Below are positions 42,145-55,500 of a DNA stretch of 64,000 nt, piece after piece (within the stretch, counting starts at the first letter, position 1; every line of letters begins with the position of its first letter). The stretch spans positions 25,766,931 through 25,830,930 of the forward strand of contig NC_059372.1 of the NCBI RefSeq assembly GCF_019703515.2, written 5' to 3'. The notes beneath the pieces are model-generated. The model was not told the DNA's origin, made no database searches, and saw only the letters and a list, made by a program, of their open reading frames with translations. Position numbers and translations under genes: made by a program. The stretch is from Myxocyprinus asiaticus. Its lineage: Eukaryota > Chordata > Actinopteri > Cypriniformes > Catostomidae.

Positions 42145-45120
42145 TGAAGACAAATTATACATTGAAAATTTAGTTATTTGGGTAGAGCTATTTGAATTTC
42201 AACATATTCTGTGCATTTTATATTTGAGCCAAACTGCTTATCATGAGTTGCCATAGGCATCCGACTCAAAAGATCAGAGAGAAAAAACTACTGCTCTCAG
42301 GAAATACCTCCTAAAACTTCTTGTTAATAACTATCAAATTGTGTGACTTTGTAAATTTGATGAAGAGGACATTTAAAGCTATGACAGTAGCTTGAACTGT
42401 AGTTGAGCTTTACTTGAGCAGGTTTGAGCAGGAATGAGCAGGTTTACTTGAGGGAAGAACTAATTTCCTACATCTCTGAGTCATGCCAATGTGACCTTGA
42501 GTTGGGAGAGCAGCTGTTGTGACAGTAAGTGCTACACTATCGACCACGAGCAGGACCAAAGAGCAAACGGAAGTGAAGATAATGTTTATTTTTATAATAA
42601 AACTTTATAAGCAGATGCTCATAAAAAAATAAGTTGCTGTATGATAAAGAGAACAAAAATATGAGTTTATTTGGTCCCCCCTCATACAAATAAGTACAAA
42701 CTCACTATGGCCAACAAAAAAAAAAAAAAAGCCACACTCAAGAGGAGTTTGGGACAAACACACACACACACAAACAATGAGCTCCAGTCACACAAATACA
42801 AGGACATCCATTCTCAAGTCACGCACACTTTCCCAGGATGCTAAGGGAACTGACACAAAGAGAGTCATTTAATTGAAAAAGTGTTCTAGGAAGCAGCAAA
42901 TGATTGGAGAACAAAAAACAAATGATTTCATGGTAACAGAAACTATGAAAGGCCATTTAGGCTGGATTCTGGAAAAGAAAGAGGCAATTACTGCTGTTTG
43001 CCTGGGATACTGCAACAGAAGGACAGGTCACTCAGTTCATGGTTCCAGGCAACAGAGAGGGCATGAGGTTTGCTCACTCAGAGGGTTGCCTTCCGTAGTG
43101 CATTGTAAAGAAAAGGCCAGCACATTAATCTCCTCAAAAAGTGCCTTTTTCTTTAGGCTGTGCTCCAGAGACTCAGAGCTCTGTACAAAGAATATACAAA
43201 AGAGGCAGATACAGAGGAATAAGAAAGAGAAGAAATGTACTTGGATCATTTTAAGGCATTGGTTTACTTGGGGCATGTGTTGTGATTGCTAAAATCCATC
43301 GACTACCCATTTTGTAAAGTAAAATATTAGAAGGTTTTTAACTTATTCTTGAAATAACAACAACAAATGATGTTTTAAATTGAAATGCATGTAACACTTT
43401 TGAGAACATATATAAAAAAATTAAAAAAAAATAGATAAAACTAATTCTGCAAACCATCCTTTTAATTTGTATCAGTATCAAGCCACAACCATGACCACTG
43501 GGTCATACATCTCTATTAATGACCTGCTTACATTATTGTTGAGAACATCAGTTCATTAAAAGGTCATTAATAAAGATCTATATACAGGCTACTGAAAGTC
43601 TACTGAATGTTTGTTGAAACACTGTTTACTAGCTATAGCAAGCCAGTTGATAAGTCACTTATAGTTAGTTAAATATCTATTTGGGACCATCAAAATAAAG
43701 TGTTACCCATTTATTTTTTCAGGAATTTTAGCTTTTAAATAGACTTTGACCTTTTTTTTTTTTTTTTAACAGTCTCTGGACACCACATGACATTTTTTAC
43801 TTTAATCCTCAGAAAAAATATCAATATGACTTTAAACTCAGAAATTGGAAACATGCTCATCATAGAAGAGGTGTTTTCAAGTAAATGGTTTGAGTGAATT
43901 GCATTTTTTAATAGGTCTGGACAAAGATTAGCATCACTTCATAAACACTTAGGACACATGGCCATAATATGCACCTGTTACCCTCTGTTATTGTATTTAT
44001 GATTAATGCTGTGAAAAGAATCCACGTTATGATCATGAAAAAGGTTTTTTTTCTAGATCGCTCGCACACTTTTTTCTACTCCAATAACCGAACTATTAAA
44101 GGAAGCTTGGGCTGTTTCTATGAAGGATGCTTAAACAGTGGTGTAAAAAAGCGTTTTATGGGTGAAATTTGTTTAACTGTTTGAATTAAAACCATGTACA
44201 TGTGATACACTCGTCATAGCAATATCTTACTTTCTGTTCTCTTCTTTTTAAAGAAATACAAAATATTTTCTTGAACTGTTCTCCTGGCCATTTTTGAAAG
44301 TGCGTGAAACTTTTGTAAACTTGCACTGCCTTCAGTGGCGTACGTTTCATGTGAACACTAGGAAGGACAAGTCAACCCAGCGCTGAACTCCGACATACCT
44401 GTTTGCCAGTGTTCTCAGATAACCGGCATCTTTTCACAGTGGAGAGAGAGCTCGCATGCTCAAGGTGCCAGATTACGTGACTAAAGTGTCTCCCTGGCAG
44501 AATTTTTCCAAACTGTACAAGTGTCAAGATCTAACTGGGGGATTTCACCTATAGAAATCTGGCAACCCCACAAATGTCGAAATCTAATTCTGACCGGCTA
44601 TTCGACCTTATTTAAAATCTGTTAATTATCAAATGTAGAAAATTATGTATTTTACTTGCATGATAAATAATCCATGACACAATTGATCATGCAAGGGGAA
44701 GGCATCTCCTCGCATCGCCCCTCAACTCGAGCCCTGGATAGGTGAAAATAAATGGTCACCTACATTATCACAAGTGCTGGAACAACAACTCACCTTCAGT
44801 TTAAAATCTACAACACTGCAGGTAAGGTAATTAACAATAGACAGCATTTCAAAGCTGTTCATAAAGGACAGACATAATTTCAGTAGTACACCCAGTTGAC
44901 AATAGTCATATTATACTGTTCATGTGTTGTACTTGCTATAGTTTACTTCCATGTTGTTTCTTCATCAAATAACAATGTCAAAAGTAAATCAAGTCAATCA
45001 CTGAAACAACAGCGCCACCTTGAGTAACAAAAAACATGTATATTATGTATGTGTACACGCATATGGATAATTCGGCATTGTCACACAGATAATCAGCGTG
45101 GCCATTTGTATGAATATAGT
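42145..45120. other. Intergenic
   Basis: Contains short homopolymers (poly-A about 42717-42730, poly-T about 43752-43767). A possible MITE lies at about 43555-43710 (AAAGGTCATTAATAAAG ... AATAAAGTGTTACCC). The 139-codon frame at 42873-43292 has no recognised domain. Confidence 0.4.
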
Positions 45121-45127
45121 ACTCATT

Positions 45128-45250
45128 TCAGAATCAGAATCAGAATCAGAATGAGCTTTATTGCCAAGTATGCTTACACATACAAGGAATTTGTCTTGGT
45201 GACAGGAGCTTCCAGTACACAACAATACAGCAACAAGACTTTTAAAAAAA
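45128..45250 (-). mobile_element. Non-LTR retrotransposon 3' tail
   Basis: (AGAATC)n hexamer repeats followed by GAGCTTTATTGCCAAGTATG and GACAGGAGCTTCCAGTACAC, which I recognise as the 3'-terminal segment of a widespread fish LINE inserted in reverse. The element is strongly 5'-truncated. Confidence 0.6.
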
Positions 45251-45319
45251 TAATTAAAAATTGAATATAAAAAAAAATATACATACATATATATATATAT
45301 ATATATATTGAAATATTTG

Positions 45320-48300
45320 TCTTGTAATAAACAAAGAAATAGATATCCTGTGATAGTAAACTTATATAGATATCAAATAATAACAAAAATAGAATTTATG
45401 GAAGCGCACAAAACCCAACATTATCATATTACATATATAGGGTCTTTAATGACCCTATACACTTTTGATAATTTAGCAAAAATATATATATTTTTGGGCA
45501 ATTTTGCCTCTCTTTTTGTTACACATTTCAGAAGAGAAAGGTTGAGGAATACTAAAGAGATGTAAGCATTACTCCAAAAAATGGATGAGGTACAGGGAGT
45601 GGAATGAGGTCCCAGGCATTAAAAGGTTAAAGAATATTTCTTCTATCCAACTTTAACATGGTAGAAATAGTCTGCTGAAATCTATTTACTTAGTATTTGT
45701 ATGCCTTTATCCTTATTATAGGCCAGAAGAGATAAAAAAAAAATTTAAAAAAAATGTGAGGGAGTGACTAGTCATGTGTGGAAAGGCTGTAATTACGGAA
45801 GCAGTCTGTCTATGTAGTCCTACAGATTTTCTCTGAGGGCCCAATAAGGAACTTGTTTTGGAATCCGGGGAGGGAAACTGCCTCCACTTTTCTGAGCCAA
45901 CACTCACTTCACAAGCTACATCCTGTGACTCACCATATCAGAGTCATGTTGTACAGTAACATTAATTCCTGACCTGGCTTTTTCCGGATTCCATCATCCT
46001 GACCCACATCTGTAAAACATATGGACTGAACACAGACATTTAACGTCATCAACTAAGTGTATGTCGTCTAAGTACATATGTTCTTGAAAAGAACAAGATT
46101 TGTTATAGTTTTAACCTTTAAACTCTCGTTCACCAGTTATTTAGAAAACACACATTGCTATCTATGTTCTCTTGATCCTGACCACAAGAAAACCAATTTT
46201 ATTGGATGGATTGTTCGCTGTGGCTTCTCTGTGATGGAAGAAAACTTGATAAGAGCTGTAGTACCCTATGATGGATTAGTGAGAAATGTTGAGTAATGGA
46301 GTGTATTTTCAGTACACAATTTAAAGGCATAACACCTTTTAGGCAGGTGTAATTTAACAAAAAATGTCCCTAAACTATGAAGTTTAGACTGATTTCTGTG
46401 TCAAAACAGTAGTGACCATAACCCTTGAAGGCGACATGTTAGAAAAAGTCTAATTGGGCATAAATATTTGACTGGGGATTTTGGCCATATATAAATCATG
46501 GCTTTAAAAAAGTCCAGACTGATCTTGCATATTGTGAAAGTGAAGATAAGAAAAACGGTCATGCAGCAAAGTATGCTTTGTGTATGTCCAATATGCAACA
46601 ATGCAAAAAGCACTTACCAACTTGCTTGAAGTTAAAATCAGCCCTCCTTTCCTGTTTAATTAATCAATCACTCAATCATGCAGAACATCTCAGGTTTTTA
46701 AATCCATAAGGATCACTTTCTCAATGGTGATGAGGCAGTGATGACAGCCGTCTCATCAGCAAGATCTCACGCTCTTCGCTTTCAAATTACGTACATCACT
46801 TAAAGCTTGATTGCGTCACTCAAGGTCAGCTAGAAGGCCTGGACTGGGAAATATCTTAAAGACCACACCCACCAAGAACAAATAAATCAATCTGATTGGC
46901 TGATGAATCTGGCAATCTAACTTTAGATGCCTATTCACTGCAGTGTTGAGGAATTCTGTGGAAATTCTGAAGGCCTGATGGGGTGGAGCTTAGACACACA
47001 TGCTGCTTCGGCATGGCTTCGGACATGCAATTTGTGAAACAGTTGTCACACTTTGCTTGTAAGCATCGAGGAATAAATTCTGACTGGATAAACTTTTTGT
47101 TTTTTGCTATTCGTTTGTAGATGAATTAGGAGTGGAAAGCAACTGAAAATACATAGGTAAAAAGGTCAGTGAGAATGAAAGGATGAAAAAATATGTATTT
47201 ATTGGGCATGTTACGCCAGCAGAGAAGGCTTTGCTGGCCCTGAGAAATCGCCACTGGCAATATTTCATGCAACTCATTACTTCCTTGTGACATCACTAAA
47301 CTTAAATAACTAACTGAGTCATATCATAAATAGCTCACCAAGAATCGGATTGTACTTCCAAAAGGATAAAAAACCTGCCTTGAGTCAGCAGCTGTATTTT
47401 ATGAGTCACAAGGTTCTCACAGCTGAGTTCATGATGATGCATCCTGGTTTCAAGTAGAAATCGTTTGTTCTTTGCCTTGGCCTCCCTGATCAGATGTCAT
47501 AGCAACTGGACATTTTCTGTGGGCTACTTTCCTTTGGCCATCACACAATTCACCAAATCCATCTCTGCAATATGGATGAAAAAGGCGTGAGTTAATTCAT
47601 CTTATTCATTACGCAATCAGTGAGTTCATGTGTTTACCCTCCCTCACAGTCATAACAAAACTGTTGGGCCTCATGTATTCAAATAGAAGACAAAGGCAGG
47701 CCTAACACAGTCGTAAAAACCTAACTCAAGCCCCCACATTCCAAGTCATAAATGATACTGATAAAAATCGCACCAAAATCAAACAAAGGGAGTCCAAAAC
47801 AGACTACAAATCCCATGAAGCCTTGCTCACTAAAGGATCGAACTCTCAACTCCTATTGGATGAGGCACACAACAGAACATCCTTCAAACCATGACATCAT
47901 CAGGAGTAGAAATACCTCTGAAGTGTTTGTGCAGCGAAGTTTGATGTCCAATAGTGTGTGACAGCTGTATGAAGTTAATGCAAAGTTGTGACGGAACAAC
48001 TGAGCTGAAAATAACTAGGTAAATAATAACTAATTTGCAAAAACTGGAGAGATGCTGAGCCTCGCGTTGTGCACGCGCCGCCATCTTGCCATTTTACAAA
48101 GTAACTTAAAAGTAAAGTAATTAGTAATGTGATTACTTTGTCAATGAAGTAATTAGTAAAGTAATATGATTAATATTTTAGAGAAATAATAAGTAATTTG
48201 TAGTGGATTACTATTTTTAAGTGAAATCTAAAATTTCTGTGTGAGAAAAAAAAGTTAAAGCCATTTTAGCCATACTGGAATTTCCACAAATGAGCAGTTG

Positions 48301-48447
48301 GATTAGCCACGCCCCCTTTTTCGCACTCCAAAGACACCAAATTAGCTTCATTGAGACCAACACCGAGCAGAAGCTGTTGTTAAAAACAGTAGCAAAATAA
48401 CCCCCTCAACTGACAACTGTTATGAACAACATGGCATAAAAATGGCA
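45320..48447. other. Intergenic, nothing recognised
   Basis: Unique AT-rich DNA. Around 48098-48200 is a stretch of repeated AAGTAATTAGTAA motifs resembling the subterminal part of the hAT-like MITE. Confidence 0.4.
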
Positions 48448-49167
48448 TTAAAGGAATAGTTCACCCAAAAATGTAATTCTCTCATCATTTACTCACCCTC
48501 ATGCCATCCCAGATGTGTATGACTTTCTTTCTTCTGTTGAACATAAACAAAGATTTTTAGAAAAATATCTCAGCTCTTTTGGTCCATACAATGCAAGTGA
48601 ATGGGTGCCAAACATTTGAAGCTCCAAATATCACATAAGTCAGCATAAAAGTAATCCATATGACTCTAGTGTTTAAATCAATGTATTCAGAAGCAATGTG
48701 ATAGGTGTGGGTGACAAACAGATAAATATTTAAGTCAATTTTTACTATAAATTCTCCTCCCTGCTCAGTCAATCTCCACCTTAACTTTCACATTCTTCTT
48801 CTTGTGGTTTTGGTGATTCACATTCTTCATGTATATGCCCCCTACTGGGCAGGGAGAAGAATTTCTAGCAAAAATGGACTTAAATATTGACCTGTTTCTC
48901 ACCCACACCTATTATATTGCTTCTGAAGACATGGATTTAACCACTGGAGTCTTATGGATAACTTTTATGCTGCCTTTATGTGCTTTTTGGAATGTCAAAA
49001 TGTTGGCACCCATTCACTTGCATTGTATGGATTAACAGAGCGGAAATGTTCTTATAAAAATCTTAATTTTTGTTTTGCAGAAAAAAGAAAGTTATACACA
49101 TCTGGGATGGCATGAGGGTGAGTAAATGATGAGAGCATTTTCATTTTTGGGTGAACTATTCCTTTAA
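48448..49167. mobile_element. Family A foldback MITE, longest copy
   Basis: Left TTAAAGGAATAGTTCACCCA, right TTGGGTGAACTATTCCTTTA, about 720 bp. Both halves contain the GACATGGATTTAACCACTGG-type and CACTTGCATTGTATGG inner motifs. Confidence 0.88.
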
Positions 49168-50135
49168 GCCTCAATAATTTGCTGCAACTACAATAATATG
49201 AGATAGGCAGAAAGTGTCAGAGGCCACGGGCTGCTGTTTACACATTCTAGAGCTGTCACAGAGACAGGTGAGATATATTTCTTTCATTAATATCTTTCAG
49301 GGAGTAGGAAACATTTTTGCAAACTTTTCCATGAAAGAAAATGGCTTACAGCACCTTTAACTCTAATGGTTAAGCTTATATAAAATTGATAGCTAACAAA
49401 GACCGTTCAATTGTCAGTATTTCCATACAGTCTTTTTGACTTTCAAGTCCTTTTATTTTTATGAATGGCAAATGCAACGTTCTAGTAATCTGTTCCACTG
49501 AGATAACCTGCCCACAAAGTCAAGGCTGGGAATTGTGTGGACAGACTGCAAGGTTATGACACCATTATGACCAACACACAACCTCTCCTCAGTCTGAACC
49601 TCCATTTGCATTTGGACAAACTAGCAAATACTGTAATTAAAAGAACTACTTAAATGTAAAGACTGCTTTGATGCAGTTAGCATGTTTGTTATATTCATGT
49701 TACATATTACAGTCCATGTTGTTTCAAATCACATGCTACATGTTAAGTAATGAAGTCACAAAATGCTGAGAAGAGTTCTCATTTATTTAAGCTAACAGAC
49801 ATTGTCTTATAGTATATGATGTTAATTCTGCCACCTAAAGACCTGTTAGTGATTACTGAGTGAGAGTGCATTACTGCTTCATACTTGTTTATTGATGACC
49901 ATTATATTGTGGCTCACTGTTTGTTAATATTTAGAATCTGTTAATCATGACATACATTAAGAACGATAAAGTGCCTTTCCATTCGACAACAAATCACAAT
50001 ATTTATTAGAAGTCATTTTATTTGCAAAGCGCTTTTCACAGTTCAATATTGTTTCAAAGCACCTTTACAGAAAAATATTGCCTTAGTATCCACCAGAGGA
50101 GACACTTGCAAGGAAAGAAAATACTTTCTGAAATG

Positions 50136-50486
50136 TTAAAGCTGCACTAAGTAACTTTGTGCTCTCAAGCGACATCTGTGGTTGAAACTTAAAATTGCAA
50201 GCAATTTGCGGAAGGACACTTTATGTCAGTCATGTTCTGGCACTGCTCTTCTGGCGAATGACTCTCATGATTTGAGCTTACCTGGACATCGCTTGTGTGT
50301 GATCATGACTGGGAGATATTCAGAGCTGGAATCATAACGTGCTATTTTCATGTTGATATTATGTTATACAATTAAACATTTAAAACTGAAATATTACTTG
50401 CTTTGATGAAGATAAACAACACTCTTATTTACATATTTGAATGAATTTTTACACTTATAGCGCTTTTCTGACACTGCACCTTTAAA
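50136..50486. mobile_element. Short TIR element, TTAAAGCTGCAC ends
   Basis: Left TTAAAGCTGCACTAAGTAAC, right ACACTGCACCTTTAAATA, inverted. About 350 bp and non-coding. The ends resemble those of the 55.0-55.7 kb element. Confidence 0.55.
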
Positions 50487-51379
50487 TAGAAAAAAGGGGA
50501 CTCTCCTCAGCCACCACCAGTAGATCTTAATATGATTATTCAAGTGTTTTATCTACTATTCATGTGTGAATTGTGTTGCAATTTTCAATTTAATAGGTTA
50601 AACACGTGATATGGTTGATTCGAGTTCAATAGAAGACTTTCTTATTTTTATACTATATTGTCCAGCCTCAGTTCCTACAATAGCATGTCTATGCAATGCA
50701 CACAATAACACCGTAAACTAAAAAACATAAAAGGAGGATTCAATAATGATGGGGATAAAATATACTTTATTAAACATGAAAATAATATGCTTAAATATGC
50801 AATATAACAATTACAAGAAGCCAATTTCAGAAATCATACATATTAAACATGTCATAGTAACTTCACAGGACAACGTAGATACATCGCAATCAGTTAACAC
50901 GAGTAATGTTTGATTAATAAAAGCATGACAAGCAATATAAGCTTCAACAACCTTACCAGACAACATATCCAAGCATTATAGCAGGTTAACAACTCTGCCA
51001 AACAGATAACAGATAAACATCCATCTAGACTGCAATGATGCTGTCCTGAAATGTGTGAGTGTGACTGAACTGAACAGCGTTGTTAGTTTCTCCAGCCAGA
51101 ACATGAGACAACCGGCACTTCTTTCCTGTGTTTACAGACATGATGTAATGATGCAAGGATGAATGTCTTAAGCCAGCAATTTCACACCAAATCGAACCCA
51201 ACAGCTAAAAATACAAATAATTTGTATAGGCTTACCGTACTGAATCGGGGTAAGATAAGGACATTGTTTTGAACACTGATTGTTTATGTACTTAATCAAT
51301 AATGGTAATTTGTTAATTTTTAACCAAATAATCTTAGGTAGTGCAGCTTTAAGGTAGATGAGGAAGAAAACCAACCAGA

Positions 51380-51720
51380 CTCAGCTAGAGGAGCCCTTTT
51401 TAATGGAGGACCCAACTGAGCCTTGTGGTATTCCATACTTCACTCTTGTTAGGTTTGAAAATTCATTTATACTAACAAAGAGGCAGCGCTCAGAATCTAA
51501 TCCAGGCTAACATCTATCCACAAATGGAAAAATAATTCTCCAACCTGTCCAAAAGAATGTTGTGATCTATGGTGTCACAGACAGCACTGCAATCTAATTG
51601 TACTAGTGGAGAGATGCAGTCATGGTCAGACATGTCATTTAACTCCGACAAGTGCAGTCTCTGTACTATGATGGGGCCTAAATCCTGAGTTTTTTTATTA
51701 TTTTTTTTTATTATATACAT
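51380..51720 (-). pseudogene. LINE reverse-transcriptase remnant
   Basis: The minus-strand frame reads PLVQLDCSAVCDTIDHNILL then DRLENYF, a degraded form of the reverse-transcriptase motif normally read as DLSAAFDTIDHNIL. Further along (towards 51380), GIPQGSV-type codons recur out of frame. The catalytic region is broken by substitutions and frameshifts. Confidence 0.75.
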
Positions 51721-52522
51721 ATATGCAAGTCAAAATAGTTTACAAGAGACAACAAAAAGACTTACAAATCATGAAATAAATGTACAATTCAAAATCAACC
51801 ACAAAATCAAGTGTTCACCCAGAAGTCATGTTCTCTAAAAGTAGGCTAAGCATATGTTTAAGACCAACTTTGGAATTTGACAGTCAGGCATTTCAAAAGT
51901 CCATTGCTTGACCAGAATGGAGTATGCCTGTTTATTTTTGCATGAATAGAGAAGACCATTATTGGAGGACAACAATGAACAATAAACATAATTTGCAGAT
52001 CAAAACCTGAATTTTATTTGTCTTTGATTATGTAAAATACATCTTTTTCTCAAATTATGGACGGCACCAAATAAAAAACTTCTAATTAGTCTTATTGTAA
52101 TTGTACAAAATGATAAGAAATGTAATTCTTTTATTCTTGTTAGTTTATAACCCCACATCATTATCTTTTATAAATGATCTCATAACATAACATAAATAGT
52201 TGACTTTTTCAAATTCCTTCATAGGCTGAGGCAGTGATGTCAGTGGTTCAAATGAATAAATCTGGATCATTTATTCAAGAATACGTTTAAGTATCGGTTA
52301 CAATATACATGAGAAATATGATTCAGTTCAGTGTTATTATAATTATTTAGATTTTTCAATAAAACAAACATGACTATATTGAAAATAAAGCCTATTTTTC
52401 TTCATTGGTTCATTAAAAAAAAAACATCACAAGAGAATATACATCACAAACAGACTAATGTGATTATGAAGTGGAATATGAAATATATTTAGTATTTAGT
52501 GTTCTTATATACAGTACATTAA
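51721..52522. other. 3' flank of the oxidoreductase gene
   Basis: AT-rich. On the minus strand AATAAA occurs at 52270-52275, about 250 bases beyond the stop codon, and is a plausible poly-A signal. Confidence 0.4.
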
Positions 52523-55500
52523 TCAACTCTTCTGCTCATCACAGATCACAACTCTGTTTTCCAAACGGGCACGCTCAGCCGCAAACACCAGTCTATGACT
52601 TGCTAGTGTCTCCTTAGGACCTGACCTAATCATAGTCGGATCCTTATGCTGTATTGATAAAGAGAAAAACCATGGTGGAAATATTAGAAGTTGTCAAATT
52701 ACTGAAATTACCTCACTATGAAGTCTTTACACATATTTTAACCATATTGCTACACAAAAAGCAGCATTCTGATACTCAGAAAATAATTGCAGTTATTACA
52801 TTTTAATTATAAAATGCATAATTCTTTACATTACAACATGCAGTTAACAGTCTATTGTAGACAAGAAAGTGCAAATGGCAAAGTCTTACCATAACAGCTG
52901 CAGTGAACGAGTCGATAAGGTGATAATCTGCAACCCCGTGACCTCCTTTACCAAAGTCACCAGGCACTTCCATGTCTGCTGTGTGCTTTGTGATCTTATT
53001 AGTGAGGAAGTCAAACACTTTGATTTCATGTCCATCATATGTCAGTTCCCCCTTGAGAGATAATGAGCAAATAGGTGTTAAACATGGTAATGCCTATACA
53101 GTCATTAAAGTACTGAAATGAATTTAATGCCCCACCTTACTACCATAGATGCTTGTTCTGCGTAGACATATTTCTTCTGTAAACGCTACCATGGTAAAAG
53201 CAGCAGTCAAACCTCCTTCAAATTCCATGTTTACCACCTGCAATAAATAAATCAATCACTAAAAGTGTAAAACCATGAACTTTTTGTCTACTTTATAATC
53301 GACAAATTTTTAAATACCATATGAATTGTGTATGCATTCATGAGTAAAACCAAAGGGAATGTTATTGCTGATAATCTTAAAAGTAATATGAGAATACTCG
53401 AATTATGACAATACTTTAGAACATAAAAAGAGAGATCTTCCAACCTGATTTGAGCACACATCATTATCACATTCATAGACGCAGCGGCCATAAGGTCCTG
53501 TTCTGAGAGCTTCAGTTACAGATTCAATATCAGGAATTGAGTTGGAACAAATCACTGAGACCGGCCAACCAACAATCCCCTAATTAATGAATTAAATGTG
53601 ACACTAAGTGAACTTAATAACCATCTTCTCTACATAACTCAAATATTATTTTTGTTACATGCATCATATGATAAATTTAAAACAGAAAAGAAAAAGTAAT
53701 AAAATGTAAATTACTTTTTTCACTCGATCCAAGTAGATTTTGTTTGCAGAGTATGCACATTCCTCTTCTATAGGACAGTCTAAACAACGATTTGCAGCCC
53801 TAGCTGGCTAAGAAAATTATAGGATATAAATACTTTAAAATTCTCAAAGTAACAGTCAGATTTGTCCATTTTTTTCCTTTAATACTTCTTTATACTGATA
53901 AAAAGACCAACCTTGTTCTCTTTTCTGAAGTGGCTAAGGGACCCAAAGGATGAAACTTTGATACACCTGTAAAATAAAATCTTTCAATTTAAGCCCCTAA
54001 AAATATTATTCCACCATCTCAACTTCAAGACCTAACCTAAAACTTTATGAATATTGATATAAATTGAAGCTGGAACTCAATAATAATTAAAAAAAAATTA
54101 TAAGGATTTATTTGATGATTATGGTGGCCAAGGGGTGCACAACACAACCAAATTAGCAAAGCAAATAAAAGCTGAAAACACAATGGAAATAAGCCACAAC
54201 AAACGGATCATATTTAAGACCTTTGTTACTATCAATCTCCACTTTCACTTTCTTCTTCTTTTATAGTAAAAAAGGACTTGCAAATAAATCTGTTTCTCAC
54301 CCACACCTATAATATCACTTCTGAAGATATGGATTTAACCACTGTAGTCACTTGGATTACTTTTATGCTGCCTTAATATGCTTTTGGACCTTTAAAGTTC
54401 TGGCTACCATTCACTTGCATTTATGGACCTACAGAGCTGAGATGTTCTTCTAAAAATCTTAGTTTGTGTTCAGCAGAAGAAGTCATACACATCTGGGATG
54501 GCATGAGGGTGAGTACATGATGAGAGAATTTTCATTTTTATAACTGTCCCTTTAAGCCACAACACAATGGAAATAATCTACAACACAACTAAATTAAGCC
54601 ACAACACAACAAAAATATCAGAAAAGAAATAGTTTTAAAACTGCTGTACTTATTTGTCCTTAAGTGCTCTGGCCAATACCTGGTTGGGTTTCTACCAGAA
54701 CTCAATGCACATAACTTCATCAACATTTGCTTGAATCCGTACTGGACAATGATGTGAAAATGACGTCACAGTACCTACAGCTATTCTTGCGTACCAGCAG
54801 CTCTTACGTGTCCTGCTCCTGAGAAAATGAGTTGTATGCAGGCTGTAGCCCCCGCTCGGATGGCAAAGTGCTCAGGGGAAACGGTCAGTTCCCCTGTCAA
54901 TGCTCTGTTGTGACAAAATAAATGTGTTGTGTCTTAATTCCATTGTGTTTTCAGCTTTTATTTGTTTTGCTTATGTGGTTGTGTTGCACACAGCTCTGCC
55001 ACCATAGATGACTATTTAAAGGTGCACTCAGCGATTCCTGAGAAACACTGTTGATATTTGAACTCAACTGGCAAAACAAACACACCTCTCCCTTCAGTGC
55101 TCCTTTGGAAGCTCCACCCCCTAAAGCAACTCTCCTGCTACTAAATCTAACATCACAACAACAGCATATATGGGTTTTGTGAAACATAGCATGATTTATG
55201 TTACCCACCTATTGAGAAAAATTAGAGCAACTTCTGCATCCGTCTTCAAGCCTTTTACCTCTCGGAGGTCACTCTACTGCTGAAAAGCCTTGCCAATGAT
55301 GACGTGGCTCCTAGCCCTCAACTTATCATAATCCTTCTTTTTTAGTTTCTTCTGACCTTTTTCTCTTGGTCTGTTTCTCAGCCATTTGTCCTCCTTGGAG
55401 TTTAAAAAGTTCGCATCAGCCAGATTTGCCGTCGCTCTTCTAATGAAATTTCCTCTCGCTCTGCTCCCACCCCCCATCCTGTGCACGCACAAGAACCACC

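Noticed and set aside
44999..45310. Possible exon around the GAATCA repeat
   Set aside because: The repeat and the GAGCTTTATTGCCAAG block are better explained as a LINE tail.
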